Shown: piece after piece, positions 23,003 through 34,160 of the stretch
Numbering within the stretch: the stretch's first letter is position 1
Layout: the number at the start of each line of letters is the position of its first letter
Assembly: GCF_004798865.1 (NCBI RefSeq)
Contig: NW_025335568.1
Span: forward strand, 28,969,344 to 29,033,343
Source of the DNA: Varanus komodoensis
Taxonomy: Eukaryota > Chordata > Lepidosauria > Squamata > Varanidae
Length of the DNA: 64,000 nucleotides
Direction of reading: 5' to 3'
Made by a program: the position numbers and the translations under genes
Notes under the pieces: model-generated
Database searches by the model: none
The model's input: only the letters and a program-made list of their open reading frames with translations
Told to the model about the DNA's origin: nothing

Positions 23003-23352
23003 CAGTGATGGTGAACCTTTCAGAGACAGAGTGCCCAAACTGCAACCCAAAACCCACTTATTTATCACAAAGTGCCAACACTGCAATAAAACCTGAAAAA
23101 TCCAGTCTAAGCAAATATCTATATCTATATCATCTATATCTATATCTATATCCTTGGCAGCTCGGATGAGTCGCAGCGAATGTGTCATTGCCTGGCACCA
23201 CTACTCCTATCCAAGCATGAGCATGGTCCCTATCTGCGCTGTTATCTGATGCTTGGCTGCTGGGGCGATGCTGGGGCAACTTGGCTCATGTGCCAACAGA
23301 GTGGGCTCTGCGTGCCCACAGTGGCACGCGTGCCATAGGTTTGCCACCACTG
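23003..23352. mobile_element. hAT MITE, right copy of a composite
   Basis: Complete 350-bp copy of the same family and orientation as 22457-22816: starts cagtgatggtgaacc, ends ttgccaccactg. Directly after it is ctatagga (23353-23360), identical over 8 bases to the sequence left of the first copy. The right end keeps 'ggcacgcgtgccata', a palindromic subterminal block lost in the left copy. The variable internal site holds a degenerate (ATCTAT)n at 23115-23152. Confidence 0.88.
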
Positions 23353-23654
23353 CTATAGGACCTAGTAAGGTATTTGAAGTCTATCTGTGAGGTAGTTTGC
23401 TTTTGTTTGAGTTCTTGGTGGTCAGAATCAGGTGGAGGCTATGATTCTGAATGCCTTCTTATTTGGAATCAAACTTCATTGGAAACTATGCCATTAATTT
23501 TCAGATCATTATGTTTAGTGTTGAGTTAGCAGTAACATTGCCTTTTTTGTGAAACATTCTTTTCTTCTTCTGTGAACAACAGCCATCTTTACAAGATGTT
23601 ACAATTCACAAAATTGCCTTAAAGCCTTCACGATTTTGTTTGTATGATCTGTTG

Positions 23655-23995
23655 AATAATAGTTATGCGCTGTCAAGTCATTTCTAACTTATAACAACCA
23701 TATGAATGGAAAGCCCTTCAAAATGTTCTATCTACAACAGCTCTGTTCAGCTTCTCTTATCTGTCCTTGCTTTTCTTGAAGTTCTGCCTTCAACTTTCCC
23801 TAGTATGATTGTCCAGAGAGTGTTGAGTTCTCATTAGGTGCCCAAGGTATAACAGACCCAGTTTCGCTTTTCAGGAAAGTTCTGATTTGATTTGATCTAG
23901 GACCTTCTTGTTTGTCTTTCTGTTAGTCCAAGCTATCTGCAAAACTCTCCTCCAGCACCAAGTTTTAAAAGCATCAATTTTCTTCCTGCCAGCCT
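23655..23995 (-). mobile_element. RTE-BovB LINE 3' fragment, old
   Basis: Plus-strand phrases 'ctcattaggtgcccaaggt', 'gcaaaactctcctccagca' and 'tttaaaagcatcaattttc' match the reverse complement of the BovB C-terminal coding region ('..tggtggccaaagta..', '..tcctccagcaccacagtt caaaagcatcaat..'). The 3' part near 23655 ('gctgtcaagtcatttctaac') resembles the element's end. Strongly diverged compared with 58566-59180. Confidence 0.75.
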
Positions 23996-24627
23996 GTTGA
24001 ATAAGCATGTAGGTGAATCATACTTTATTCAAAATTTCTATGAAAATCAGGAATCTGGGGGAGGTGAGAAAGTGGAAGTAAAGGTTTGATAATGACTCTA
24101 ATAATCAGATAACTCAAACAGAAAATATTGCTGTTCCGCCCTCACATTCCTCAAGATCTTAAGGTTGGACTATCCCAGGAATGTGCAGGCCTGCGTTATC
24201 TCTATTATAAGACACAACTTCATTTCATAATCTTTTTCTTCCGGTCAACCAGCTGTGAGTCCTCAAAACAGATTAAACAGAATCTGGTATATTTCAATTA
24301 TGTTCCATCAACATCAATGAATACCTTACTTATTTGGAATCAGCAATGTATCTTCTTAAATATTGTATAATATATAGGATTTTTAACAAATTTTATAACA
24401 TCCCCTTTGTATAAATACTACTTTTAAATATTGTTTATAAGCTCTACTTTCCTTGATCCTTCCAGGAGAGATCGATTATCAGTGGAAAGAAGAAAGAAAA
24501 AAGACAGCTATTTGCACCACTGTGCCCTTTTGCAAAAAAAAAAAAAAAAAGCTCAGTCTCATGGAATTGTCTCTTTTGACTGCAGTCAGTAGCTCTGTTC
24601 TCGTGTTCTGGAAAGGTGTTCTGGAAA
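23996..24627. other. No gene; A-run
   Basis: Unassigned; an A19-type run ends at about 24550. The frame 24453-24725 only joins this run to the minisatellite. Confidence 0.5.
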
Positions 24628-24790
24628 GGTGTTCTGTAAAGGTGTGGGTATGGACACGCAGCTCAGTTCAGGTATTCTGTAAAGGTGTGGGTATGGACAC
24701 GCAGCTCAGTTCAGGTGTCCTGTAAAGGTGTGGGTATGGACACGCAGCTCAGTTCAGGTGTCCTGTAAAGGTGTGGGTATGAACACACAG
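24628..24790. repeat. Minisatellite, 43-bp unit, about 3.8 copies
   Basis: Units begin at 24628, 24671, 24714 and 24757, each 'ggt(g/a)t(t/c)ctgtaaag' then 'gtgtgggtatggacacgca' and 'gctcagttca'. The first three differ at only a few positions; the last is cut short at 24790 by 'aacacacag'. Upstream (24600-24627) 'gttctggaaaggt' occurs twice, a shorter sub-unit from which the array may have grown. Since 43 is not divisible by 3, the array is not expected to be coding. Confidence 0.95.
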
Positions 24791-25189
24791 AAGCAGGCAC
24801 TCCAGGAGTGAGGGCAAGCAGGCTGGCCGCATTCTCACCTTCCACATATTGGTCAACTGTCTGCTCTAGAAAACTGTATTTATTAACAGGGACTCTCCAA
24901 ATGATTTAGAACCTTGAAAATTCAAGGTTTTCAATAGCAAAGGGAGCTTCCCAGGTGAAAAAAAGTTTCTCTGCGACAGTCATCCTCAACACATGGAGGG
25001 GGATGAGGATGGTGAAAAGGGCGTGGACCTAGCAAGATTTTCTGTTTCCAGAACACCTTTTCCAAACATCTGGACAGACCGATCAGTTCTGTCCTACGAC
25101 AGTGTTTCAAGCTGGCCTTATGTGCTCCTGTTATGTTCATTTCAAGGAAACAGATCTGTTTTATCTCCCTAGTTTTTGTAGATCAGGGT

Positions 25190-25365
25190 CATTAACTCCA
25201 TGGCAGAGCACATGCTTTGTGTGCAGAAGGTCCCAGAATCAGTACCCAACCTAGACTTGGAAAAACTGCTTGAAACTCTGGAGAGGAGTTTCAGCTGGAA
25301 TACAGAAGGCCGAGGTAAGTGGACCGATGGATTGCCTCCATGCATCTTCCTTTGTACCTATGAAA
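25190..25365 (+). mobile_element. Second SINE family, near full length
   Basis: 'tggcagagcacatgctttgt', 'gtgcagaaggtcccagaat', 'cttgaaactctggagagga' and 'aagtggaccgatggattgc' follow the reptile repeat 'gcggagcacatgctttgcatgcagaaggtccc...gaaaccctggagag...tagatggaccaatgg'. The 60-aa frame 25200-25382 is inside it and is not a gene. Same family, opposite strand, at 11996-12115 and 44658-44790. Confidence 0.7.
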
Positions 25366-26489
25366 TATTAATCCTGACATAAATATATGCAGAGAAAACC
25401 TACTTTTTAGTTCTGGTAGATTTTCTCCCTTGTTTGAAAAAAATGAAGCGGAGAAAACGGTATTCTAATGTTTCTAATAAATCCTAATGTTTCTAATCCT
25501 TGTAATTTTATTTGTCTGTTTCAAACTTCTAACCCCGTTAATATTATTCTTTATCTGCTGACTGCTTATAATAAAAACCTAGCTTGAACAAAATTTTTAT
25601 TGAACCTTCAGACAATGCACATGCTTAAGTCTTCTTTGATTGTCTTAAAAGATTATGGAACATGTGATTTATCATAAAGACTCTGACTGAATCATAGCAG
25701 CACCTGGAAGCCTGAAAGACACATGCCATCTTGTGCTCACTATAGCTACAATACTGGTATGTGAAGGAGAAAAATACATTATATCACTCTGTGTGTGCAT
25801 TGTAGTTCTGACGTGCTTAAGGGATGCATCTATGTACCAGGATGATGTTATTATAAATATAGGAAACAATGATATTGTTTGTAATGATAATTCAGTGGTT
25901 TATTAAAGCTATTTATTATGTGTGCTTTCTCACAAAAGTTTAGAAATAAACTAATGGTGCCTGCAACAAAAATGGTTGAGTAGCTGTTTAAGCCATGCAC
26001 TTTTCTAGGATGCATCCATGCTCTTGGTTTTCTATTCTCCTACTCCCAACAATCAGCTAGCATTGCATGGGTACTGAGTATGTTCAGTCCTCATGGAATA
26101 TTTTTGCCTCTTCTCTGCTCTCTTTTAGGAGTATCCCCTGCTAATAATTTTGAACTTGCATATTTTGGCATTCTTTGAAGCCTGCTGATTGTACTACTTC
26201 TTGTGGATGGAGGTTGGACTTTGTAATGATTCATACTCCTTTTTATATAACAACTGAGTTTGTATGTTGCTTTTTTATTTTTATATAAGAACTGCTGTTT
26301 GCATGATAAAAAACATAACAGGCTGGATTCAGAGTTAGTTGTGCATAGCTCTGATTGAAATCACTATCCAAAGATTAGGTGATTTTTCATTGATTTCAAT
26401 GGAAACTAAGTTAGAATAACAGCCTGGATCCAATGCAATAAAATTATAATACAAAACATAATAACAAATCATAATTGCCATTATTGCCA
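25366..26489. other. No gene or recognised repeat
   Basis: AT-rich unassigned sequence; no convincing frames. Confidence 0.45.
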
Positions 26490-26610
26490 TTGTTACATTA
26501 CATTTATACCTTGCCTTTCTTCCTCTTGCAAGGGACCCTAGGTGGCTTGTGGTGTAGGGTAGGTTGAGTCCATGGTTGGCCCAAAGTCCCCTAGTAAATT
26601 TCATAGTCAC
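26490..26610 (-). mobile_element. tRNA-derived SINE, 3' fragment
   Basis: 'acatttataccttgccttt', 'gaccctaggtggcttgtgg' and 'gtagggtaggttgagtcca' are the reverse of the 3' half of the 8704-8940 SINE. The tRNA-like head is missing. Old copy. Confidence 0.6.
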
Positions 26611-28519
26611 ATGGAAGAGCAAACAAAGAGAAAAAGTAAAGAAACTTCGAGGACCGCTGGCACTACCACATCAACATTAAAGGCCAGATGATAAAAATTA
26701 TGCATTTGAAGGTTAAAATATTTTAAAAATATAATTTCTAAAATTTGGAAAAGCAATCATCTTGGAAAAAGCAATAATAATGGCAAAGAGGGGTATTGCT
26801 AAATCAGGTATTGTTACAAAATTTAAGGGGGTTTCTGAAATTATTTTCTTTCATTCCCAGCATTATTGAACTTAAACTGTAGACTACCTGTGGTCAATAT
26901 TACATCTCAAGTAGTGCAGGAACAAAATTTGTCCTGATTTTACTTGCAGTGTAAATGTAGTGATTTCAGGAGAAGGGGCCTCCTGGAACTACCCCTTCCT
27001 TGATCCCACCATTTGTGGCTTTCCATAGAGACCTCTGCTTCAGCTTAAGTGACCATTTTTTTCTAATCCTCCCTTGAGTGGGTTGCAGCCAATTAGCAAT
27101 CACATACTCCATAGGAAATTGCCAGTCAGATATAGCTCTTTGCTACAGCAGAACATCATACACTGATCACATGACCAACCTAGTCAGTGAAGGGCCATTC
27201 TAAGAACTGAACAGAATTCAGTGTTTTTCTGATAATCCTCAAATATTGACAAAGTGGAGACCTTTAAATTTTGAAGAACTTTTTCCAAGAAGCTGACTGC
27301 CCATTATGGGTCAACATGAATACCTTGACAAAACTCTATCTAAAATGTTTACATCTATGCATATTGACAACCAAGCCAGCAAAAACTGGTAATATTCTAT
27401 CTGTTCTGAGTGCCATGCTTTTTTTTTTTTTTTTTTTGGCAGTAAGTAGAGTACAAATGAAATAACTGGTGTGTTGAATCCCAATCTAAACATTGCTTGC
27501 CTTCTATTTATCAAGGACACAAAGCACTACCTGCTTAAAAAAGACCCTTCAAGGAATCATTGCCATTCCTCTTACATATGCACTCTTAGCAATCCAGAGG
27601 AAAGATAATTAACAATACTTTTTCCAGTCAATTGCATTTGGTTAAAAGTACAATAAAGTCAATTATCCATTTCCATGAAATCTTACTTTAAAGGAACTGA
27701 TATATCATAATAAATGCCTGCTGGGATCTCATACCCTCAATTAAATTTATACCTAATGATGCTGTTGGAGTTGAAATTGCATTTGTATTGAACTTCTCTG
27801 TAACCTTTTACTTGCATTGCATTTATTGACTAAAATAAACTGGCTAGTATGTATACTTGGCAAACCATTAGCTACATATGTATAGCCAAAGTGGACATCA
27901 CCTCATGACCAAATCCATTTTGTGGAGGAGAAAGTTGACATTAATCATGTGGTTAATTTATACTGTTATTTATCACTTCACAAAGTATTACAACATGTCA
28001 ACATTAGCACGTCCAACAGAAGGGTACTATGTAACATTCCATCTTCAAAGGTGGCCTAGAAATAATTTAAGATGGATAAAACTCCCTATGATTTGTTGCT
28101 ATAGTTGCAGTATCTCTAGTGATATTATGATGTTGCTGTGGTTATAAAACCATTACTAGTTGTATAATGAGAATTGGAAAGGATTGCACTTGAAAAAGTT
28201 ATCTGTTTCAGAGCACTCCTGGACGCAGTCTTGTTCCTGGATGCACAGTCAGAACTGTGACCAGGAGTTAGGCTGCTGTTCTAACTATCCCCCCTTTTTT
28301 TTGGAGAAGGAAAACTTGGCTATGATCACACATGCCTTAATTACATAAATACATGTTCGGACAGCAAATGGTGGAGCTGGGGCTTTTGCTCCTTCAGACA
28401 CTTGAAGGGGAATATACTCCTTTCAAACTGGACCTGCACTAATTTGAGCAGGGTGTTTACATTTTCTATTACTCCAACTTTGAATAATTATCAGCTCATG
28501 CTTAAATGTCAGTATTACT
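26611..28519. other. No gene; one T-run
   Basis: AT-rich unassigned sequence; a run of about 20 T near 27419-27438. Frames at 27271-27520 and 27878-28348 look like chance. Confidence 0.45.
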
Positions 28520-28830
28520 AGAACTTGCCAATTTGTTTCTGGAGGCACAATTCAAGAGACTGCTTAAAGCCTTAACTTGCTTGGATCCAAGGTACCTGAA
28601 GAACCACGTCAGCCCACGTCAGCCTGCCCAGCAAAGGACCTTGTTCAGAATAACTTTGCTTTCTGAAGTGATAGGAGTAGCAACAGGGACAAAAGCATTT
28701 TTAATTATGGTGCCCTGCCTGTGGAATGCTTTTGCTAATATATCCACCTATACAACATTCAGTATCTCACAAAGAGAAGCCAATAGATATATCCTTTCAC
28801 TACAATATTGTTCAAAGTAATATAAGGTCA
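28520..28830 (+). mobile_element. L2-type LINE, C-terminal coding fragment
   Basis: The plus frame 28506-28820 reads QQRTLFRITLLSEVIGVATG and TKAFLIMVPCLWNAFANIST. The end of L2-type ORF2 in squamates has '...lRt...V..arTrAFSivaPrLWNaLP..ir.s.sl..Fr..LK'. The order and spacing fit, including the closing LWN motif. It remains open over 104 codons but has no start or host-gene context, so it is a transposon remnant. Confidence 0.6.
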
Positions 28831-29374
28831 CTGTCCTATGGATGCTTAGATGGGGGGTGGGGTGGGGTGAAGAGGAGAAACCTACAGCTCCCAGCATGCT
28901 CTGGTGGGGGCATGCTTAAGATTGTAGATTTTTTTCTGCATAGGATTGTGCCTAAGCCATGTTATAGGAAAACATGTCTGCCCTTCCAAAACTCAATAAA
29001 AGCATGCCATTCTGCCTCATCTGTTGATTTTTGCATCTTATTCACGAACTACTTTGTTAAGAAATAGAATATTAATAGGACAAACCTAGAGAGTTTTTAA
29101 GGTACTATTCATATTTTTGTGAGACATAATTTTAGGGGTTAGAATTTTAATTCTGAGTTGCTTTAAAACTGAGCTGGAGAAACTTTTTCCTGTCCAAGTC
29201 CATAGCACTTATGTAGATCAAAACCTGTTCAGGGTGATGGGAAATTGCCAATTTAGTTAGTGTGTGGATCCAGAGCCAAAGTGGACAGATCAGAGATTTA
29301 CTGGGAAAAAATGGATGAGGTGGATGAGGTTTACCTAAAAGCCCCTTGCCTTGCACCCCAGCTCCACCAGTGGT
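28831..29374. other. No gene; possible LINE 3' UTR
   Basis: Sequence downstream of the L2-type fragment, with a G-rich tract at 28852-28877. Nothing further recognised. Confidence 0.4.
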
Positions 29375-29580
29375 AGAGTCAGTGTGGTGTAGTGGTGAGG
29401 GTATTAGACTGGGATTTGGGAGACTGCAATTCTAATCCATGCTGTAGCTCAATGTGTGACTTGTACCAGTCACTGACTTTCAGCCTAATCTAGCACACAG
29501 AATGAAAGTAGAAAGGATGGCTATGTAAGCCACTCTTACAAGAGGAAAAAAGGTGGCATATAAATTTAATAAGCCATTAA
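29375..29580 (+). mobile_element. tRNA-derived SINE, nearly full length
   Basis: 'agagtcagtgtggtgtagtgg' region carries the A-box-like TGGTGTAGTGG; 'gcaattctaatccatgctgt' is a decayed B-box region; 'tttcagcctaatctagcac' and 'aaaaaaggtggcatataaat' follow the family's 3' half. Same family as 8704-8940, more diverged. Confidence 0.8.
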
Positions 29581-32500
29581 ACAAAGGAGAAAATGTTCAC
29601 AGAAAATTGCATTTTTTTCCAGAATTCTTTGGATGTTACAATTTCAACTGACCTCATCAGTTCAATGCAGTATTAAGAAGTTTAGGAAGACCGACGTATG
29701 AATCTACTGTACCATTGCAGGAAGTGTGTGAAGATTTTGGACTCATAAGGTGCGATTCCAGGCAAGTTTAGACAGACAAGGGGTTGACAACAATCAGCAT
29801 GCTGGAAGGGTGTTCAGTGAGCTTCAGGGCTTTATTCTATCTGAATCTTCATAGGATTGTGCCCATAGCTAATACGTCACTTTCTTATAAAATTGAGCAT
29901 CACAGATGTAAAGCTAAACAATATGCTAATTATTTTTGCACAGTAGTTTGAAATGAATCACTTGTATTCTAGTGTTTTCTTCTTGTGCTTGTCCTAAGTC
30001 TACAAACTTAGGAATTCACTACTTCCTGCAACCATCTGACCTAGCCTCACTGTGAAAAAAAGAAAGAACGAAAAGAAAAAAGGAAAGAGCTGAACGACTA
30101 TCTTTCCTGGAATTAGATTGCTATTGCAGATGTCGCATTGATTCCGCCTCTGACTTTCACAGTATTTTCCATTACTGTTCTTGGCCACATAGCCACTTCA
30201 TCCTAAGTAGAAAAACACTCTTCTCTCATTTCCTTTGGCTTCAGCCCTATAGTTTGTGCCACTCACTAAAATGCAGGATTGGTCATTGTTTTAAATATGG
30301 CATTTCAATACCATCTATGAGCTCTTCAGGCCCATCATATACCACTTCATAATGTTTCCCAATCACAATGGCTATTTCCACTCCAAGCTCACTTGCAGTT
30401 ACAGTTTGTTTGCATGCCGAACAGACTATAAGCACTTCATCACACAGTAAGAACTTATTCATTGCCACGAGAATGCAAGTATAACATTTAAGCAGTGTCC
30501 TTTAAGTTACCTTCTAGCTAGGCATTTATATCATTCAGAAGATATATTGCTGTTGGAAGTACTGGGCTAAATGACTATCTGCAATGACCATGAAGGAATA
30601 ATAGCCATATGAAGACACGTTATGTATCTTGACAAGGAGCACCTACAGTCAAAATGGGGTAGTCAGCTGTGTTTCTCTCTTGATCTGTTTGATTGTGGAT
30701 ATTATAGACAATTAAAGGGACTTACTTTTAAAAAATAAAGATGTCGTGATTTTTTTCACTTTCTGTTTTTACTGTATAAACTTTTCTTGGTGTGTGTTTG
30801 ATTTGGCTTAAAAGGAACGGAGAAATCTTATAATAATACTGATTGATTGTATAGATAATCTGTCAGCTTTTGGGGCAAAGTGTATATTATATTTATTATT
30901 CAGTGGCTTATTTTGCCTCTTCTATTATGCCTTCTATATGACCTGGAAGCTTATTAAATCTGAAATTGATTTATTTTGTACACATTGTATTGGATTCAGA
31001 TTTAGTCAGAGTTTTTTATATAAATTAGTGGATTTACTCTGTCTTAAATTCTATCAATCTTGATGGGTCTCCTTTTGACTAAGTCAAGATTCAACCAATG
31101 ATATTTTGGACTATATTTGACAGGGAAATTTCATATTCTGTTTTGATTAATTCTGCAGTTCTACCTTGGACTCTTGCCAACTGAGGAATTGCCAAAACAC
31201 TGTGAGCAAGTTCCTCTCTTGAGCTTTTCCAGCCCATCACTGTTAAGGAGGACAGGCAGTCACAGAGAAAGCACTTGAATTCTGGCAGTACTGTTCAGGC
31301 ATCCAGCTGCAATACCCATCAAACTGTCCTTGATGCAATCTGATGCAGAAGGTTGGAACACACTCTGGCTGCTTTGCTGGTCTCAGAGGACAAGAGCAGC
31401 TGGCCTACAAGGCAGTTGACTGCACTCACATTTTGACACTGTCACACATAATCTGATGCATTGAGTAAATATGGTCCTGGGGAAAATCTCATACTGTTGC
31501 ATGGGGAAACACAAGCACCAAACAGGGAAACTTGGCTGCATATTGATTTTTTAGTTGTTACCATCAGATATATGAAAGGGCTGGAGACTATGCTGAAGAT
31601 CCTTATACATGCAAACTGTCAAGAGACCTACTATATTTAGGATCATGCCAAGCCCCCATTGACATTATCTTATGAGAACAAATAGCAGCAAAACTAAGAA
31701 GCTTTATGGGTTGGGCTTGAGGAGGAATAGGCTGGAGGATGAAGAACAAAAAGAATTAGGTGAGTGGAAAAAAAGGCGGACCAGTTCTTCTAGGAAGCAG
31801 ATGTCTGAAGAAGCTGTGGCCCAATCTGTTTTTGGCCAAACAACTTGTTTGGTCATTCATAGTCCATAAAATTCTTTGTGAGTCTTATGATTTTGCAGGT
31901 TTGCAATATATTTGTACCAAATGAGGTTCTTATATAGTTTCCCCAAGCATGTGAAATGGCATTGAGTCTCATGGGTTTTAACATAGACGCTTATGTAAAA
32001 TGTAGTCTGTTGACAGAAAAATGGTTCTGCTATGGGGTGATAGTTTCTTGATGCTGAGAATGTCTTATTAACTCACAGAGGCTGTCCTTAATATTTTATT
32101 CCAGAAAGTGTGGATGAGACATTAGTGTCATCTTGAAGGAGTTTCAGTTTTTGAGATCAAGACCAGAAGAAAAAGATTTCCAGTTGTTTGGAACTTGAGA
32201 TTTTAGCCATTTCTATTTATATATATTTACCACTGGTTGAGGAAAAAGACCCTTCTCTTGCCAATATTAAGGGAAAATGTCTACATAAATTAAGGCTCAG
32301 AACCACTTTTGGTTAGAAATTGTAACAAATCTTCTGGGAACTCAGGAACCTTGTTTTTTTTGTGGGATTCCTTCCATCCCCTAATATGCTCTAATGAATG
32401 ATACTGAAAGATAAGAAATGTCTCTTTCTGAAAACAGCTGGCCTGGGTTTGGTTCTTTAGAAGCATATTTTAAAGTTCTGGTTTTAAATCAAGACATTAA

Positions 32501-32994
32501 TAGGAATGCTTCCAAATCGGTTATATCAATTTGACAGCAATTAAACCCATTTCTTCATAGAAAAAAATAAGTAAAATAGTAAATATTATAGTAAGTAAAA
32601 TAGTACATTATTTGGAAGCCTGTGTCTTATTTTCACATGCAACATAGTATCCTAACACTTCAAGTGGCAACAATGTAAGTTTGGTTTCCGTGGATTTAGT
32701 TTTGCTGACCCCAGCAAAGCAATCTGCTTTAAGTGTTTAGGTTTACTGCATGTGTAATCCAAAGCAAGCCCCACTGAGTTCAATGAGAATTACTCACAGT
32801 AAAGTGGAAAGAGAATTATAGCCATATTTCATCTATGGACTAGGCTACTAAAATCTGCTGGACAAGATCCTAAACACATTTACTTGGAAGTGAACTGCAG
32901 TGATTTGAATAAATTATTGTCTCAAGCTTAAATTACATGATGCACCATTGTTGTTGCTGCTGAAGAAGAAAAGTAATCTTGGAGCTAGTTAAAC
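29581..32994. other. No gene or recognised repeat
   Basis: Unassigned, AT-rich. 'ccccactgagttcaatgag' near 32769 resembles an old dispersed reptile repeat. Frames such as 31672-31869 are lysine- and arginine-rich but not recognisable. Confidence 0.45.
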
Positions 32995-33140
32995 TTACCA
33001 TATCTTTCTATTCATGGATCTCTTTTTGCTTGCTGCTCCATATCATTGGAAAGCTATTCCACCTGACATCTTTTTCTCCATGAATGTATTCAGGCTCCTC
33101 AAAACTCATCTTTTTATTCTGGCTTCTCCCAGCTAATGCG
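32995..33140 (+). mobile_element. LINE (L2/CR1 type) C-terminal coding fragment
   Basis: The plus strand reads SLFLLAAPYHWKAIPPDIFF then FRLLKTHLFILASP across about 33026-33130. This fits the closing '..aAP.lWN.LP..i....sl..Fk..LKThLF' of L2- or CR1-type ORF2. Short and old. Confidence 0.55.
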
Positions 33141-33191
33141 GCTTCATTTATTTTTACCTGAGTTTGTATTCTTCCCTGGTGTGCCTTCTTT

Positions 33192-33300
33192 TCAGATAAG
33201 CAATGGAGAACCTATGCCCTTCCAGATGTTATTGGATTACAACACCCATCATTACTGAACATAGCTTATGCTGTCTGGAACTGATGGATCTAACAACAGC
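33192..33300. mobile_element. Palindromic MITE-like repeat, copy 1
   Basis: 'aatggagaacctatgccctt' and 'ccagatgttattggattac' match the left arm of the family seen best at 50755-50883. Ends 'actgatggatctaacaacag'. Half-copy or eroded full copy. Confidence 0.5.
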
Positions 33301-34017
33301 TACCTGCAGAGAAAGCCTTCATTTTATGTAGCACTTAGCAAATTGTATAATCTTATAATTAAAAAAGCTCATGAAAGCCAGTTTCAGTATAACACCAACT
33401 GAAGTCTAGCAAAGAAATATCATTGCATGGTTTCTAAGTGACAAAAGAGATTGTTTAAAACAGTGGCACATTCTTCCTGAGTTTGGTATGCATGCATGTT
33501 AAGGCATAGCATGTTTTTTACTGTGCAGTCTTTATTGTGCAAATAATAATTATACATTGTCTGGAGCTATAAACACTGTTAATTTATCATTTTCAAAGAG
33601 GGATTTGGAAGATTGAGCTATTTGTAAAATATAGTTGGCAGCATTATGGACTATTGTTTAATTATAATGTCTCTGCAATCATCAATGTCTTTTTAAAATC
33701 CTCATTTCCACAGGAAACTACAATATTCAAAGGTATTACTTCTCCACTTCCTTTGGAGGCATTTCTGCAAAGACACAATTACATGGATAAATTTTTGTTT
33801 GTGTAGTTTAAGAATGTGGACAAGATCCTTGACCTCTGCACCTTGAAACAACCTGGCTCATTTATCATGCCAGGAGAGACTGTCAGAATCTATGAAACTG
33901 ATGGTTAATGCATCCTAAAGCATAGATTCAATTTGTTGGTACATTTGGAAGGCCAATAATTTCTTGAGAAATCCTGGGGCAAAAGATTGTTCCTTTTTGG
34001 TTTCCACAGTTTCAGGG
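33301..34017. other. No gene; AT-rich unassigned
   Basis: No coding frame or repeat recognised. AT-rich sequence of normal complexity. Confidence 0.4.
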
Positions 34018-34160
34018 AATGGAGGCTAGCTGTGCCCTCCAGATATTTTTACTATAGTTCAAATTAGTTCTAGGAAGTGTGGCTCAAGGCCAGGAACTGT
34101 AAAGTTGTAGTCCAAAAGACGTGGTGGGCACCACACTGTTGATCCCTGATTGAAAAGGAA
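34018..34160. mobile_element. Palindromic MITE-like repeat, copy 2
   Basis: Left arm 'tgtgccctccagatattttt'; right arm 'tgtagtccaaaagacgtgg' then 'tgggcacca', which inverted gives 'tggtgccca'. Arms and centre fit the hairpin family at 50755-50883. Confidence 0.55.

Noticed and set aside
22817-23003. True interstitial telomere array
   Set aside because: At most two consecutive CCCTAA units occur at any point, too few to call an array.
24628-24790. CRISPR array
   Set aside because: Units are contiguous 43-bp tandem repeats without unique spacers, in a vertebrate context.
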